In this document: positions 17,967-27,841 of the stretch, piece after piece | Layout: every line of letters starts with the position of its first letter | How positions within the stretch are numbered: the stretch's first letter is position 1 | Assembly: GCF_023155745.1 (NCBI RefSeq) | Contig: NZ_JAKNUS010000001.1 | Coordinates: forward strand, 62,001-126,000 | DNA from: Microbacterium kunmingense | Lineage (GTDB): Bacteria; Actinomycetota; Actinomycetes; Actinomycetales; Microbacteriaceae | Length of the DNA: 64,000 nucleotides | Direction of reading: 5' to 3' | Program-made: the position numbers and the translations under genes | The notes under the pieces: model-generated | The model's database searches: none | Told to the model about the DNA's origin: nothing | What the model saw: the letters and a program-made list of their open reading frames with translations, nothing else

Positions 17967-18195
17967 TGCTCCTCCGTTCGGTTGGGAACGACAGCTGCGA
18001 CGGTGCGTCTCGGCATCCACGTTACGAACGACCTCGAGCGTGCTCGGGCCTGGCCCCTATCAGCGATCACCCACCGCCAACCAGGCTCGGTGACAACACC
18101 CCCCGGATCATCAAGGACAGGGGGGACCAATCATGCCGAGCCCGGCAGGCTGCCACCGCCCGGCATGCTCACCAAGCGGCTACGAAGAAGGTAAC
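17967..18195 (-). ncRNA. Candidate IS110 bridge RNA region
   Basis: The 229 bp upstream of the transposase start form the element's non-coding end, where IS110-group elements encode their bridge RNA. On the minus strand it shows a stem GCATGCCG...CGGCATG and a loop region holding both CCCCCC and GGGGGG tracts, fitting a G-tract target. An 8-nt string ATAGGGGC (minus strand, 18053-18060) is identical to the string at the opposite element end (14220-14227), as expected for a donor guide. Exact RNA ends cannot be read. Confidence 0.5.
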
Positions 18196-18199
18196 GGGG

Positions 18200-18783
18200 G
18201 GGTTCCTGCCGTGCATCCGGTCGATGCCTGGTGTCAGCTGGCGGTGCACGCCTCGGTCACCGAACTCGTGCTCGTCGGCGATGCACTGGTGAGACGCCGG
18301 AAACCGATCGCGCAGCGTGACGACCTCCGCGACGCCGTGAAGCGGTGGGCCGGTCGTCGCGGGGCAGGGCGCCTCCGCGAGGCGGAGGCTCTCGTGCGCG
18401 ACCGCACGGCCTCCCCCCGTGAAACCCGCCTGCGCCTTGCGGCGGTCGATCATGGCCTCCCGGAACCCGTCGTGAACTTCCCCGTCTACGACGAGCACGG
18501 CGTGTTGGTGGCGATCCTCGATCTGGCGTACCCGGAGTATCGCGTCGGGCTGGAGTACGACGGCGATCACCACCGCACCGACACCGTGCAGTTCCTCCAC
18601 GATGTCGAGCGGCTCGACGCCCTCAGCGCCCTCGGATGGCGCGACATCCGCATCACCAAAGAGCATCGCGGCGATCTGCTGACAGCTGCGCTGGAGCGCG
18701 TGCGCATCGCGCTTCGCGAGCGCGGATGGTCGGGCGCGGCTGCGCGGCCGCGATCCGTCGCAAAAGGCGGTGAACGTCGCTGA
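18200..18783 (+). pseudogene. 3' fragment of DUF559/AbiEi-like gene
   Basis: About 194 codons continue the gene broken at 14215. The C-terminal half is a DUF559-type, PD-(D/E)XK-like domain: LDLAYPEYRVGLEYDGDHHR with the acidic catalytic pair, then DVERLDALSALGWRDIRIT. The domain itself is intact but has lost its native start and N-terminal helix-turn-helix-like half. Any expression would need a start inside the element, for example ATG 18133, which reads into the fragment in frame. Confidence 0.8.
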
Positions 18784-18813
18784 CGGGCCGCATCCATTGA
18801 CGGGTCGCGCGCC
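18742..18813. repeat. Right arm of imperfect inverted repeat around the split DUF559 gene
   Basis: Counterpart of 13683-13744. It begins within the 3' end of the coding frame and continues past the stop: CGATCCGTCG (18751-18760) pairs with 13729-13738, and the ATGCGGCC block is inverted at 18786-18793. The 15-bp direct repeat GACGGGTCGCGCGCC is at 18799-18813. Confidence 0.5.
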
Positions 18814-18845
18814 CGGCGGCACGCACGCGGGAGAGCCCGCGCGGA

Positions 18846-19442
18846 TCAGGCGCGCGGCTCGATGCGCAGCACCTCGGGGGAGTCCCCGAGCGTCAGATCA
18901 TCGATGACACGGATGCTGCGAGCCACCTCATCCACGTAGGGGATGACCGTCCCCACCCGCTCGCGGTCGGAGCACACGGCGGTGAGCGTGACGAGGTGGG
19001 TGCCGGTGTCCCACGTGTAGGTGGCGAACGGAGGTGTGTGCGGCTCGGGCGGAAGCGCCATCACCAGGCGCTCGCCGACACCGAGGTGCGGGTTGTGGAA
19101 CGACTCGGTGTCGTCGTACTCGATGGGCATCATCGCCCGCGCGGTGCGCAGCTGCGGGGTCAGCTCCTGCAGTTGGGCCATCATCACGACGAGCTCGGGG
19201 TCGGCCTTCCAGACCCAGATCAGCACCCGGCCGTCCGCGCGGCGCATGAGCAGCGGTGCCGCCTGGCTCATGATCCAGGCCATTCCGCGGCTCCCGGGTC
19301 GCTCCTCGGCGCCCATCGCGCGATTGGCCTGGCCCAGCAGCATCCGGATCGCGGCCTTCCGATGGCGACGCCCGCGGAATCCGAGCGAACCGGTGACGGG
19401 AACCCAGCGATCGGGCGAGGCATCGGCCTGGAGTCGAGGCAT
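18846..19442 (-). CDS. Hypothetical protein, 198 aa
   Basis: No family recognised. Start ATG 19442 after CTGGGGTC. Residues 25-90 are amphipathic and basic (FRGRRHRKAAIRMLLGQANRAMG, MSQAAPLLMRRADGRVLIWVW), followed by a soluble alpha/beta part with YDDTESFHNPHLGVGE and CSDRERVGTVIPYVDEVARSIRVIDDL. No signal peptide or clear membrane helix. It diverges from the glycosyltransferase pair. The 153 bp between them hold a possible -10 (TAGAGT near 19529) and an 8-bp GC-rich hairpin but no gene. Confidence 0.6.
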   Translation of the reverse strand: MPRLQADASPDRWVPVTGSLGFRGRRHRKAAIRMLLGQANRAMGAEERPGSRGMAWIMSQAAPLLMRRADGRVLIWVWKADPELVVMMAQLQELTPQLRTARAMMPIEYDDTESFHNPHLGVGERLVMALPPEPHTPPFATYTWDTGTHLVTLTAVCSDRERVGTVIPYVDEVARSIRVIDDLTLGDSPEVLRIEPRA

Positions 19443-19595
19443 GACCCCAGGGTAGGCGTGCGGCCTGCGGAAACCCTCGACGCGCGTCCGCGGGCGTCGC
19501 GCACCTCGGCGCACGGCCCCGCCTCGATTAGAGTGGGACCGCCGCGCGCCCCTGCGCGGCGCCATCCTCCGCCGCAGAGAACAGGCACACCTCCC

Positions 19596-20813
19596 GTGAC
19601 CACCCCCGCGACGCCCGATGACCCCACACGCTCCGACGCCGTGAAGCGACCGCTCCGGGTCCTCATCGGCTGCGACACCTTCGCCCCCGACATCAACGGC
19701 GCGGCCCGCTTCGCCGAGCGCCTGGCCGCCGGTCTCGTGGCCCGCGGCCACGACGTGCACGTCATCGCCCCCAACAGCGCCTACCGCAAGAGCCCGCCCC
19801 ACACCGAGGTCATCGAGGGCGAGCCCATGACCATGCACCGGCTGCCCTCGGTGCGCTGGCCCCCGCACGACTGGCTGCGCTTCGTCTGGCCGTGGCGGTC
19901 CAAGCACTACGCCCGGAAGGTGCTCGACGAGGTCAAGCCCGACGTCGTGCACATCCAGTCGCACATCGTGATCGGTCGAGGGCTGGCGCGCGAAGCGCGC
20001 AAACGCGGCATCCCGATCATCGCGACCAACCACGTGATGGCCGAGAACATCCTCGACTTCACGACCCTCCCCGACGCGATGAACCGGGTGGTGCTGAAGC
20101 TCGCCTGGGCCGACGCGCGGCGCACGTTCCAGATGACCCGCGCCGTGACGACCCCGACGCGCCGCGCCGCCGACTTCCTCGAGTCGACGATCGAGATCAA
20201 GAACGTGATCCCGATCAGCTGCGGCATCGACCGCTCCAACTACGCGCCCGACCTCGCGCCGCGCGACCGCCGCCGGGTGCTGTTCGTCGGGCGCCTCACG
20301 AGCGAGAAGCACATCGACGTCCTCCTGAACGCCGTCGCGACGCTCGACCCCGCCCTCGACGTCTCGGTCGACATCGTCGGCGGCGGCGACCAGCGCAAGA
20401 ACCTCGAGCATCTCACCGCGCAGCTCGGGCTCACCGACCGGGTCACCTTCCACGGCCACACCTCGGAGGAGGAGCTCCGCCGGATGTACTCGCGCGCGAG
20501 CGTCTTCGCGATCGCCTCGATCGCCGAGCTGCAGTCCATCGCGACCATGGAGGCGATGGCGTCGGGGCTGCCGATCGTGGCGGCGAACGCCGTCGCCCTC
20601 CCGCACCTCGTGCACGACGGCGAGAACGGCTACCTGTTCGAGCCGGGGAACGTCGCCGAGATGGCCGACAAGCTCACCGCCGTCCTCACCGCCACCCCCG
20701 AGGAGCGGCAGCGGATGCAGCAGGCCTCGCTCGACGGGGTCATCGTCCACGACATCGGCCGCACGCTCGACACCTTCGAGGCCCTGTACCGCGGCGAGCC
20801 CATCCCGCAGTGA
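19596..20813 (+). CDS. GT4-family glycosyltransferase
   Basis: 405 residues, GT-B fold. The N-terminal half starts LRVLIGCDTFAPDINGAARFAERLA and holds DVVHIQSH; the C-terminal half has VLFVGRLTSEKHIDVLL, the donor-binding segment VTFHGHTSEEELRRMY and SIAELQSIATMEAMASGLPIVA with the EX7E glutamates. It transfers a sugar from a nucleotide or lipid donor, probably in glycolipid (mannosyl-lipid) or polysaccharide synthesis. GTG start at 19596. The next GT4 gene begins 10 bp downstream. Confidence 0.88.
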   Translation: MTTPATPDDPTRSDAVKRPLRVLIGCDTFAPDINGAARFAERLAAGLVARGHDVHVIAPNSAYRKSPPHTEVIEGEPMTMHRLPSVRWPPHDWLRFVWPWRSKHYARKVLDEVKPDVVHIQSHIVIGRGLAREARKRGIPIIATNHVMAENILDFTTLPDAMNRVVLKLAWADARRTFQMTRAVTTPTRRAADFLESTIEIKNVIPISCGIDRSNYAPDLAPRDRRRVLFVGRLTSEKHIDVLLNAVATLDPALDVSVDIVGGGDQRKNLEHLTAQLGLTDRVTFHGHTSEEELRRMYSRASVFAIASIAELQSIATMEAMASGLPIVAANAVALPHLVHDGENGYLFEPGNVAEMADKLTAVLTATPEERQRMQQASLDGVIVHDIGRTLDTFEALYRGEPIPQ

Positions 20814-20823
20814 GGCGCCGGCC

Positions 20824-22026
20824 GTGCACATCGTGATGTTCGGCGACCAGCACGTCGAGTCCTCCGGCGGTGCGCAGGTGTCCATGAGGCTGCAGCGCCG
20901 ATTCCTCGAGCGCGCCGGACACACGGTCACGATCGTCCAGCCGCGCCTGCACGCCCGGCCGGTCGCCGACCCCGCTTTCCTCGATCTGCCCTCGCTGCCG
21001 GTGACCCTCGACCGGGAGTACGGGATGACGCTGCCGACCCGCGCCGCCGACCGCGCCGTCGATGCGGGGATGGTCGGGCGTCCGCCGGTGGACGTCGTTC
21101 ACGTGCAGGGCGACTTCTGGGGCGCGATCCTCGGTCACCGGTTCGCGGCCCGGCACGCGCTCCCGGTCGTCCACACCATGCACAACCGCGTCGACGTGGG
21201 GATCGCGGCGACCACCCCGTTCCCGCGCCTGGCGCTGCGAGTCCTGAACGCCTGGGCGAGCCGGGCGATCCGACCGCGCGCGCCGCGGGAGTCGGGAACC
21301 GACGGGTGGGCCTACCTCCGCCGCTTCGGCGCGCGCGCCGCAGCGGTGACCGCGCCGTCCTCCCACTTCGCCCATCGCCTGATGGCCCACCACGTCCGTC
21401 CCGGCGGGTCACCCGACGGCCGGGTCGACGTGGTGTGGAACGGCATCGATGACGAGATGCTGGATGCCGCGGGCGCAGCCCCCGCGCCGGCGCCGGCGAA
21501 GACGCCCCCCCGCCTGGTGTGGGTCGGCCGGATGAGTCCGGAGAAGCGGCTGCTGCCCTTCCTCGACGCCCTCGCCGACTCGGGCGTCGCCGCCGACGTG
21601 ACGGTGATCGGCGGCGGCGGGCAGGCGCGCGCGGCGCGACGGCTCGTCGCTCGGCGCCGCCCCGCCGCGCGGGTGACCTTCGCCGGTCGACTGCCGTACG
21701 CCGAGACGCTCCGGCGGCTCGCCGCCGCCGACGCGCTGGTGCAGAGCTCTGTCGGATTCGAGACGCAGGGGATGACGGTGTTCGAGGCCGCCTCGCTCGG
21801 CACCCCGGCCATCGTGGCAGACCCCGACATCGCCGACGAGCTCGGCGGGGGAGTCTGGCGGGTCGGTACGGAGCCGGAGGCGTTCGCAGCAGCGCTCCGC
21901 GACGCCGTCGCCGACATCGACGCCGGGCGCGCGCCGCGGCCGCGCCCCGAGATCGCCGAGTCGTTCCGGCAGTCGTCGCGCACCGAGGCGATGATCGCCG
22001 TCTACGAGCGGGTCAGGCGGCGCTGA
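20824..22026 (+). CDS. GT4-family glycosyltransferase
   Basis: 400 residues, GT-B fold like its upstream neighbour. Key parts are MFGDQHVESSGGAQVSMRLQ at the start, HTMHNRVDVG, LVWVGRMSPEKRLLPFL and the EX7E-like region VGFETQGMTVFEAASLGTPAIVA (first Glu in GFETQ). It likely acts on the product of the preceding enzyme, as the two are 10 bp apart. GTG start 20824. Its 3' end overlaps the convergent membrane-protein gene by 14 bp. Confidence 0.85.
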   Translation: MHIVMFGDQHVESSGGAQVSMRLQRRFLERAGHTVTIVQPRLHARPVADPAFLDLPSLPVTLDREYGMTLPTRAADRAVDAGMVGRPPVDVVHVQGDFWGAILGHRFAARHALPVVHTMHNRVDVGIAATTPFPRLALRVLNAWASRAIRPRAPRESGTDGWAYLRRFGARAAAVTAPSSHFAHRLMAHHVRPGGSPDGRVDVVWNGIDDEMLDAAGAAPAPAPAKTPPRLVWVGRMSPEKRLLPFLDALADSGVAADVTVIGGGGQARAARRLVARRRPAARVTFAGRLPYAETLRRLAAADALVQSSVGFETQGMTVFEAASLGTPAIVADPDIADELGGGVWRVGTEPEAFAAALRDAVADIDAGRAPRPRPEIAESFRQSSRTEAMIAVYERVRRR

Positions 22027-22456
22027 GGATCACCGGGTAGAGCACGTTCCACAGCACGGCGCTCACGAGGGCCAACCCGCCCGCCCCGAGGGCGATCGCC
22101 GCGAGCACGGGCGAACGGTCGCGCTGGAAGAGTCCGACCAGGCCGAGCACGACGGTGATGAGGGCGACGAGTCCCTCGACGATGCCGAGGATGCCGGTGA
22201 TCGGCCCGAACAGGTCGTACGTCTGCGACAGCAGCACGGCCACCTGGGCGAAGAGCTGCAGCACGAGGACCAGCACCAGGACAGCGGCGGAGATGATCGC
22301 GGCGAGACCCCAGGGGTTCCTCCGCCCGCGCGTTCCGGCCGGCCGCGGGTCGACGCCGGCAGGCGCGTAGCCGGGCGGCGGCGCGAACCCTGCCGCCGGA
22401 CCCGCCGGAGAGGCGTTGGACGCGGGGGTGGGCTCAGCGGGAGTGGGGTAGGACAC
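22013..22456 (-). CDS. Membrane protein with Pro/Ala-rich N-terminus
   Basis: 147 residues. Residues 1-46 are Pro, Ala and Gly rich (PTPAEPTPASNASPAG) and probably disordered in the cytoplasm. Three to four membrane segments follow between 48 and 145, separated by short loops such as FQRDRSP. This is the DUF4190-like layout common in actinobacteria. Function unknown. GTG start at 22456. It overlaps the end of the opposite GT4 gene. Confidence 0.7.
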   Translation of the reverse strand: MSYPTPAEPTPASNASPAGPAAGFAPPPGYAPAGVDPRPAGTRGRRNPWGLAAIISAAVLVLVLVLQLFAQVAVLLSQTYDLFGPITGILGIVEGLVALITVVLGLVGLFQRDRSPVLAAIALGAGGLALVSAVLWNVLYPVILSAA

Positions 22457-22491
22457 GGCGACCTCGTCTCATCGAGGTTCCGAGTCTAGGG

Positions 22492-22608
22492 TCACGGCAG
22501 CCGGGCACGATCGGTCGGCACGCGGCGGTAGCCGTCCCGGCGAACGGCGATGGTCGTGGCGACGATGCTCCACACGGAGGCGGCGGCGAGGATCAGTAGA
22601 AGAGTCAT
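22492..22608 (-). CDS. Tiny membrane protein, 38 aa
   Basis: ATG 22608 to TGA 22492 encodes MTLLLILAAASVWSIVATTI followed by a basic tail (AVRRDGYRRVPTDRARLP): a single N-terminal helix with positive inside. Similar short ORFs next to regulators are frequent in Microbacteriaceae. It diverges from the GlxA-type gene and its start codon lies inside one of the TGGCAGAA repeats. Confidence 0.5.
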   Translation of the reverse strand: MTLLLILAAASVWSIVATTIAVRRDGYRRVPTDRARLP

Positions 22609-22680
22609 GGCAGAAAAGCTACGCCTGGCGCTATTCTGCCACCAGTGGCAGGATGGACACTATCCGAGTGATTTCTGCCA
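22608..22680. promoter_or_regulatory. Cluster of TGGCAGAA-type half sites upstream of GlxA-type regulator
   Basis: The motif TTCTGCCA occurs at 22673-22680, its inverse TGGCAGAA at 22608-22615, and between them a palindrome CTGCCAC-CA-GTGGCAG at 22636-22651 joins one copy of each orientation. Such arrays in the space between divergent genes are typical operators; the likely ligand protein is the adjacent AraC-type regulator. Confidence 0.6.
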
Positions 22681-22726
22681 TACGGTGAGGGGCGGAACAG
22701 ACCGCCTAGAGAGGAGACACACGCCG

Positions 22727-23755
22727 ATGAAGACCGTCGCCTGCATCGTCACCCCCGGGTTCGCGCCGTTCGAGTTCGGCGTCGCGTGCGAGGCGTTCGG
22801 CCTCGACCGCTCCGCCGACGGGGTTCCGAACTTCGACTTCCGCGTCGTCACGCCCGATCCCGGAACCGTTCCGTCCAAGCTCGGCTTCTCCCTCCTCGTC
22901 GACGCCGATCTGACTTTCGCCGACGAGGCCGACCTCGTGGTGGTCTCGCCCACCCCGCAGGAGTACTGGGGAGATCCCGACCCGCGGGTGATCGAGGTGA
23001 TCCGTCGTGCCGTCGATCGCGGCGCCTGGGTGCTGAGCGTCTGCAGCGGCTCGTTCGTGCTCGGCGCCGCCGGCGTGCTCGATGGCCGACGGGCGACCAC
23101 GCACTGGATGTACGCGGCGAAGATGGCGCAGATGTTCCCGGCGGTCGAGGTCGACCCCGATGTGCTCTACGTGCAGGACGGCCGCATCATCACCAGCGCC
23201 GGCACGGCGGCGGGCATCGACGCGTGCCTGCATCTGCTCCGCCAGGAGCTCGGCGCCGAGCTGACGAACAAGATCGCCCGCCGCATGGTCGTACCGCCGC
23301 AGCGCGACGGCGGTCAGGCGCAGTTCATCGACAAGCCCCTGCCGGTGTCGACGTCGCAGTCGCTCGCGCCGGTCACCGACTGGATGCTCGACAATCTGCG
23401 CAGCGACCTCACCGTCGAGCAGCTCGCCGCGAAGGCCCACATGTCGCCGCGCACCTTCGCCCGCCGGTTCAAGGCCGACCACGGCGCGACCCCCGCCGCG
23501 TGGCTCGCGCGCCAGCGTCTCATCCACGCGCAGCGGCTGCTGGAGACCACCGATCTGGGCCTGGACCGCATCGCCTGGGAGAGCGGCTTCGGATCGGCCG
23601 CCGTCCTTCGCCAGAACTTCGCGCGCACGCTCGGGATCACCCCCACCGCCTACCGTGACCGGTTCTGCTGCGTGCGGGAGGGGTCCATGACGAACAAGAC
23701 GGATGCCGCGGCGAACGTCGTCGCCGCGGCATCCGTCTTGGAGCCCGTGGGCTGA
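22727..23755 (+). CDS. GlxA-type AraC-family regulator (DJ-1/PfpI + AraC HTH)
   Basis: 342 residues. N-terminal DJ-1/PfpI-like domain (1-185) with VCSGSFVLGAAGVLDGRRATTHW, where Cys sits in the nucleophile-elbow position; C-terminal AraC domain (about 220-315) with LTVEQLAAKAHMSPRTFARRFKADHG and IAWESGFGSAAVLRQNFARTLGITPTAYR. It senses a small molecule and controls nearby or distant genes. ATG 22727 follows GAGAGGAG at a rather long distance. The last 26 codons after AYRDRF coincide with a perfect hairpin and are not part of the conserved domain. Confidence 0.88.
   Translation: MKTVACIVTPGFAPFEFGVACEAFGLDRSADGVPNFDFRVVTPDPGTVPSKLGFSLLVDADLTFADEADLVVVSPTPQEYWGDPDPRVIEVIRRAVDRGAWVLSVCSGSFVLGAAGVLDGRRATTHWMYAAKMAQMFPAVEVDPDVLYVQDGRIITSAGTAAGIDACLHLLRQELGAELTNKIARRMVVPPQRDGGQAQFIDKPLPVSTSQSLAPVTDWMLDNLRSDLTVEQLAAKAHMSPRTFARRFKADHGATPAAWLARQRLIHAQRLLETTDLGLDRIAWESGFGSAAVLRQNFARTLGITPTAYRDRFCCVREGSMTNKTDAAANVVAAASVLEPVG
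23696..23739. terminator. Perfect 18-bp stem hairpin at the 3' end of the GlxA-type gene
   Basis: AAGACGGATGCCGCGGCG (23696-23713), an 8-base loop, and its exact complement (23722-23739). On the plus strand the hairpin is flanked by AA and ends CTT-GG; it lies inside the last codons, just before the convergent M28 gene. It may end transcripts from both directions. Confidence 0.6.
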
Positions 23756-23758
23756 GCG

Positions 23759-25375
23759 TCAGCGCATCGCGACCTCGGTGTGGTGGCCGTGGTCGTGCAG
23801 GAACCCGCCGCCCGGCGTCGAGGAGCCGCCCGTGGCGCCCGCGGAACCGTCGTCGGCGGTGAGGATCGACGTGTCGAACGCGAACGTGATGACCGCCGAC
23901 GCAAGCGCATCGGAGTTCACGTCCAGGGCGGTGCGGTTGACATTGCCCGTGAGGCGCTGCTTCACCGACCGGGCGAGGTCCTTGTAGACCGCCTCGTCCT
24001 GGCCCTCACCGGTGAGGTTGTCACACAGCTGGTGGTAGCAGGGGTCGTAGGCGACACCCGCCAGCCCGCCGAAGCGTGCGGCCTCCTCCTCGGTCTTGAT
24101 GCCCTCCGCGCCGGTGAAGAGGCCGCCCGCCGGAATGCCGACGGCGATGAAGGGGCCGTAGTCGGAGCGTCCCGAGAACTCGGTGTCCTGGAACGGAACA
24201 CCCTGCGAGGCGTAGAACCGCTCGAAGACGTCCTCGATCTGCGCGGAGCCGGCCGGGATGAAGCCCTCCGGAGCGGTGCCGCTGGAGTTGTCGCCGTCGT
24301 AGACCCCGTAGACGTAGTTCGGCGAGCCGATCATGTCGAAGTTCAAGTACAGGGCGATCTCGTCGATCTCCTCCGGGGTGAGGTTGGAGACGTAGTAGTC
24401 GGCTCCGAGGAGGCCCTCCTCCTCCGCGCCCCACCACGCGAAGCGCACGGTGTTGGTGGGTTCCACGCGCTGCATCTGGATGGCCGTCTCCAGCAGCGCC
24501 GCGCTGCCCGACCCGTTGTCGTTGATGCCCGCGCCCGCCTGCACGCTGTCGAGGTGCGCGCCCGCCATGACGACGTTGGAGTCGTCGCCGGTGTTGGTCT
24601 CGGCGAAGACGTTGTAGGTCACGCGCTCCTCGGCGAAGTAGTCCACGGTCACCGTGACCGTCGCTCCGGGCGTGGCGTAGAGGTCCTGCCCGACCTCGGT
24701 CGAGGCGAACACCGCGGGGATGGTCAGGCCCGTGGCATCCCCGATCATTCCGACAAGCCCTGCGCGACCGTCGTTGGAGACGATCACCGCCGAGGCTCCG
24801 GCGGCCTGGGCGTTGACCGCCTTGAGGGAGAAGTCGCACGAGCCGCGCTGCACGAGGGCGACGCCGCCGGCGGGGAAGCCGGCGAAGTCTTCGGCCTCGC
24901 ATCCGCTCGTGCTCGTGCCGTCGGCGGGGAAGGCGGGTTCGAAGTCGACCGGGACGAGGGGCCCGGTGCCCGTTCCCTCCGGGCTGCCGCTGTCGAAATT
25001 GTTGCGGAGGAAGTCCTGGCCGTCGACCCACGTCGTCGCGGGGTCTTCACGGGTGAGCGCGCTGTTCTCCTCGGCGTAGGTGAAGGGGAACTCCTGCACC
25101 TCGGGCGCGTACCCGGCCCGCGTGAGCTCCTTGACGATGTAATCCACGGACGCGTCGTAGCCGGGAAGACCCGACGCGCGGTTGCCGTCATTGGCATCCG
25201 CGATCCGCTGCAGCTGCTTCAGGTGATTCATCACCTGGCTGATCTTGACGGCTTTGACGATCTTCTCCGGTGTGTCGGCGACCGGCACCGCGTAGGCCGG
25301 TGCGGCCAGTCCCATCGTGGCGATCACTGCCGTGGCGGCGGTGACCGCTGCGATCCTGCGCTTCGTGAGCGGCAT
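23759..25375 (-). CDS. Secreted M28-family zinc aminopeptidase with PA domain
   Basis: 538 residues. Signal peptide 1-29 (basic start, VTAATAVIATMG, cleavage near AYA). A PA domain is inserted at about 130-250 (VALVQRGSCDFSLKAVNAQAAGA). The M28 metal site is complete: His in AGAHLDSV, bridging Asp in GINDNGSGSA, Glu pair in WGAEEEG, Asp in NFDMIGSPN and His in YHQLCDN. It resembles the Streptomyces aminopeptidase and should release N-terminal residues outside the cell. ATG 25375 follows AAGGGAGAG. The tail is Gly/His rich. Confidence 0.92.
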   Translation of the reverse strand: MPLTKRRIAAVTAATAVIATMGLAAPAYAVPVADTPEKIVKAVKISQVMNHLKQLQRIADANDGNRASGLPGYDASVDYIVKELTRAGYAPEVQEFPFTYAEENSALTREDPATTWVDGQDFLRNNFDSGSPEGTGTGPLVPVDFEPAFPADGTSTSGCEAEDFAGFPAGGVALVQRGSCDFSLKAVNAQAAGASAVIVSNDGRAGLVGMIGDATGLTIPAVFASTEVGQDLYATPGATVTVTVDYFAEERVTYNVFAETNTGDDSNVVMAGAHLDSVQAGAGINDNGSGSAALLETAIQMQRVEPTNTVRFAWWGAEEEGLLGADYYVSNLTPEEIDEIALYLNFDMIGSPNYVYGVYDGDNSSGTAPEGFIPAGSAQIEDVFERFYASQGVPFQDTEFSGRSDYGPFIAVGIPAGGLFTGAEGIKTEEEAARFGGLAGVAYDPCYHQLCDNLTGEGQDEAVYKDLARSVKQRLTGNVNRTALDVNSDALASAVITFAFDTSILTADDGSAGATGGSSTPGGGFLHDHGHHTEVAMR

Positions 25376-25464
25376 GGCTCTCCCTTCGGATGTCGGCGAC
25401 CTCGTCGACGCCGACTCTCCCGACCGTAGTGACGCGCGACCGGGCGGGAAAGGGAAATCTGACG

Positions 25465-25484
25465 AGATGAGAGGGGTCTCATCT
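25465..25484. promoter_or_regulatory. Perfect palindrome between M28 peptidase and clpB
   Basis: AGATGAGA-GGGG-TCTCATCT: 8-bp arms around four bases. It lies 90 bp upstream of the M28 start and 31 bp before the clpB -35, so it may be an operator for either gene. Not a HAIR element. Confidence 0.5.
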
Positions 25485-25494
25485 GCGGCCCCCG

Positions 25495-25542
25495 TTGCCC
25501 ACGCGGCATCCTGCTGGTAAAGTTGAGTCATCTTGACTCAGG
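25495..25542 (+). promoter_or_regulatory. clpB promoter with HAIR element
   Basis: TTGCCC (25495-25500), 17 bp, TAAAGT (25518-25523). A HAIR repeat TTGAGT-N7-ACTCAG (25523-25541) overlaps the -10 and start site exactly as at dnaK. A further half site TTGAGT follows at 25544-25549. HspR control is expected. Confidence 0.8.
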
Positions 25543-25572
25543 TTTGAGTCCCACAGATTCCCAGGAGACCCC

Positions 25573-27798
<2,226 letters not shown>

Positions 27799-27812
27799 CA
27801 CGCCGCGGCGCC

Positions 27813-27841
27813 CCGGGCCGCGGGGGTCCGGGGCGGCCCGG
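27813..27841 (+). terminator. Hairpin after clpB
   Basis: CCGGGCCG (27813-27820) and CGGCCCGG (27834-27841) form an 8-bp stem 15 bp after the clpB stop. No T tract follows, so termination by this alone is uncertain. Confidence 0.4.

Larger units (their letters stand above)
14216..18199 (-). mobile_element. IS110-family element carrying cargo genes (~4.0 kb)
   Basis: The element splits one gene, which fixes its limits to G tracts at 14209-14218 and 18196-18202 (10 and 7 Gs, so ends are uncertain by a few bases). Read on the minus strand it contains: a non-coding 5' end with probable bridge RNA, the IS110 transposase, a zinc-ribbon ORF and MerR gene on the opposite strand, a thioredoxin-like and a flavin disulfide reductase gene, and the 3' end TTGACGAACCACATAGGGGC. 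There are no terminal inverted repeats, as expected for IS110. No second copy of the 3' end is seen right after the transposase, so the cargo appears internal. Exact target duplication cannot be read because of the G tract. Confidence 0.7.

Noticed and set aside
14216..18199. Composite transposon with two IS copies
   Set aside because: Only one transposase and one set of ends can be seen.
25541..25550. A second full HAIR repeat at clpB
   Set aside because: Only one half site TTGAGT is present after the main repeat; no partner at N7 spacing.
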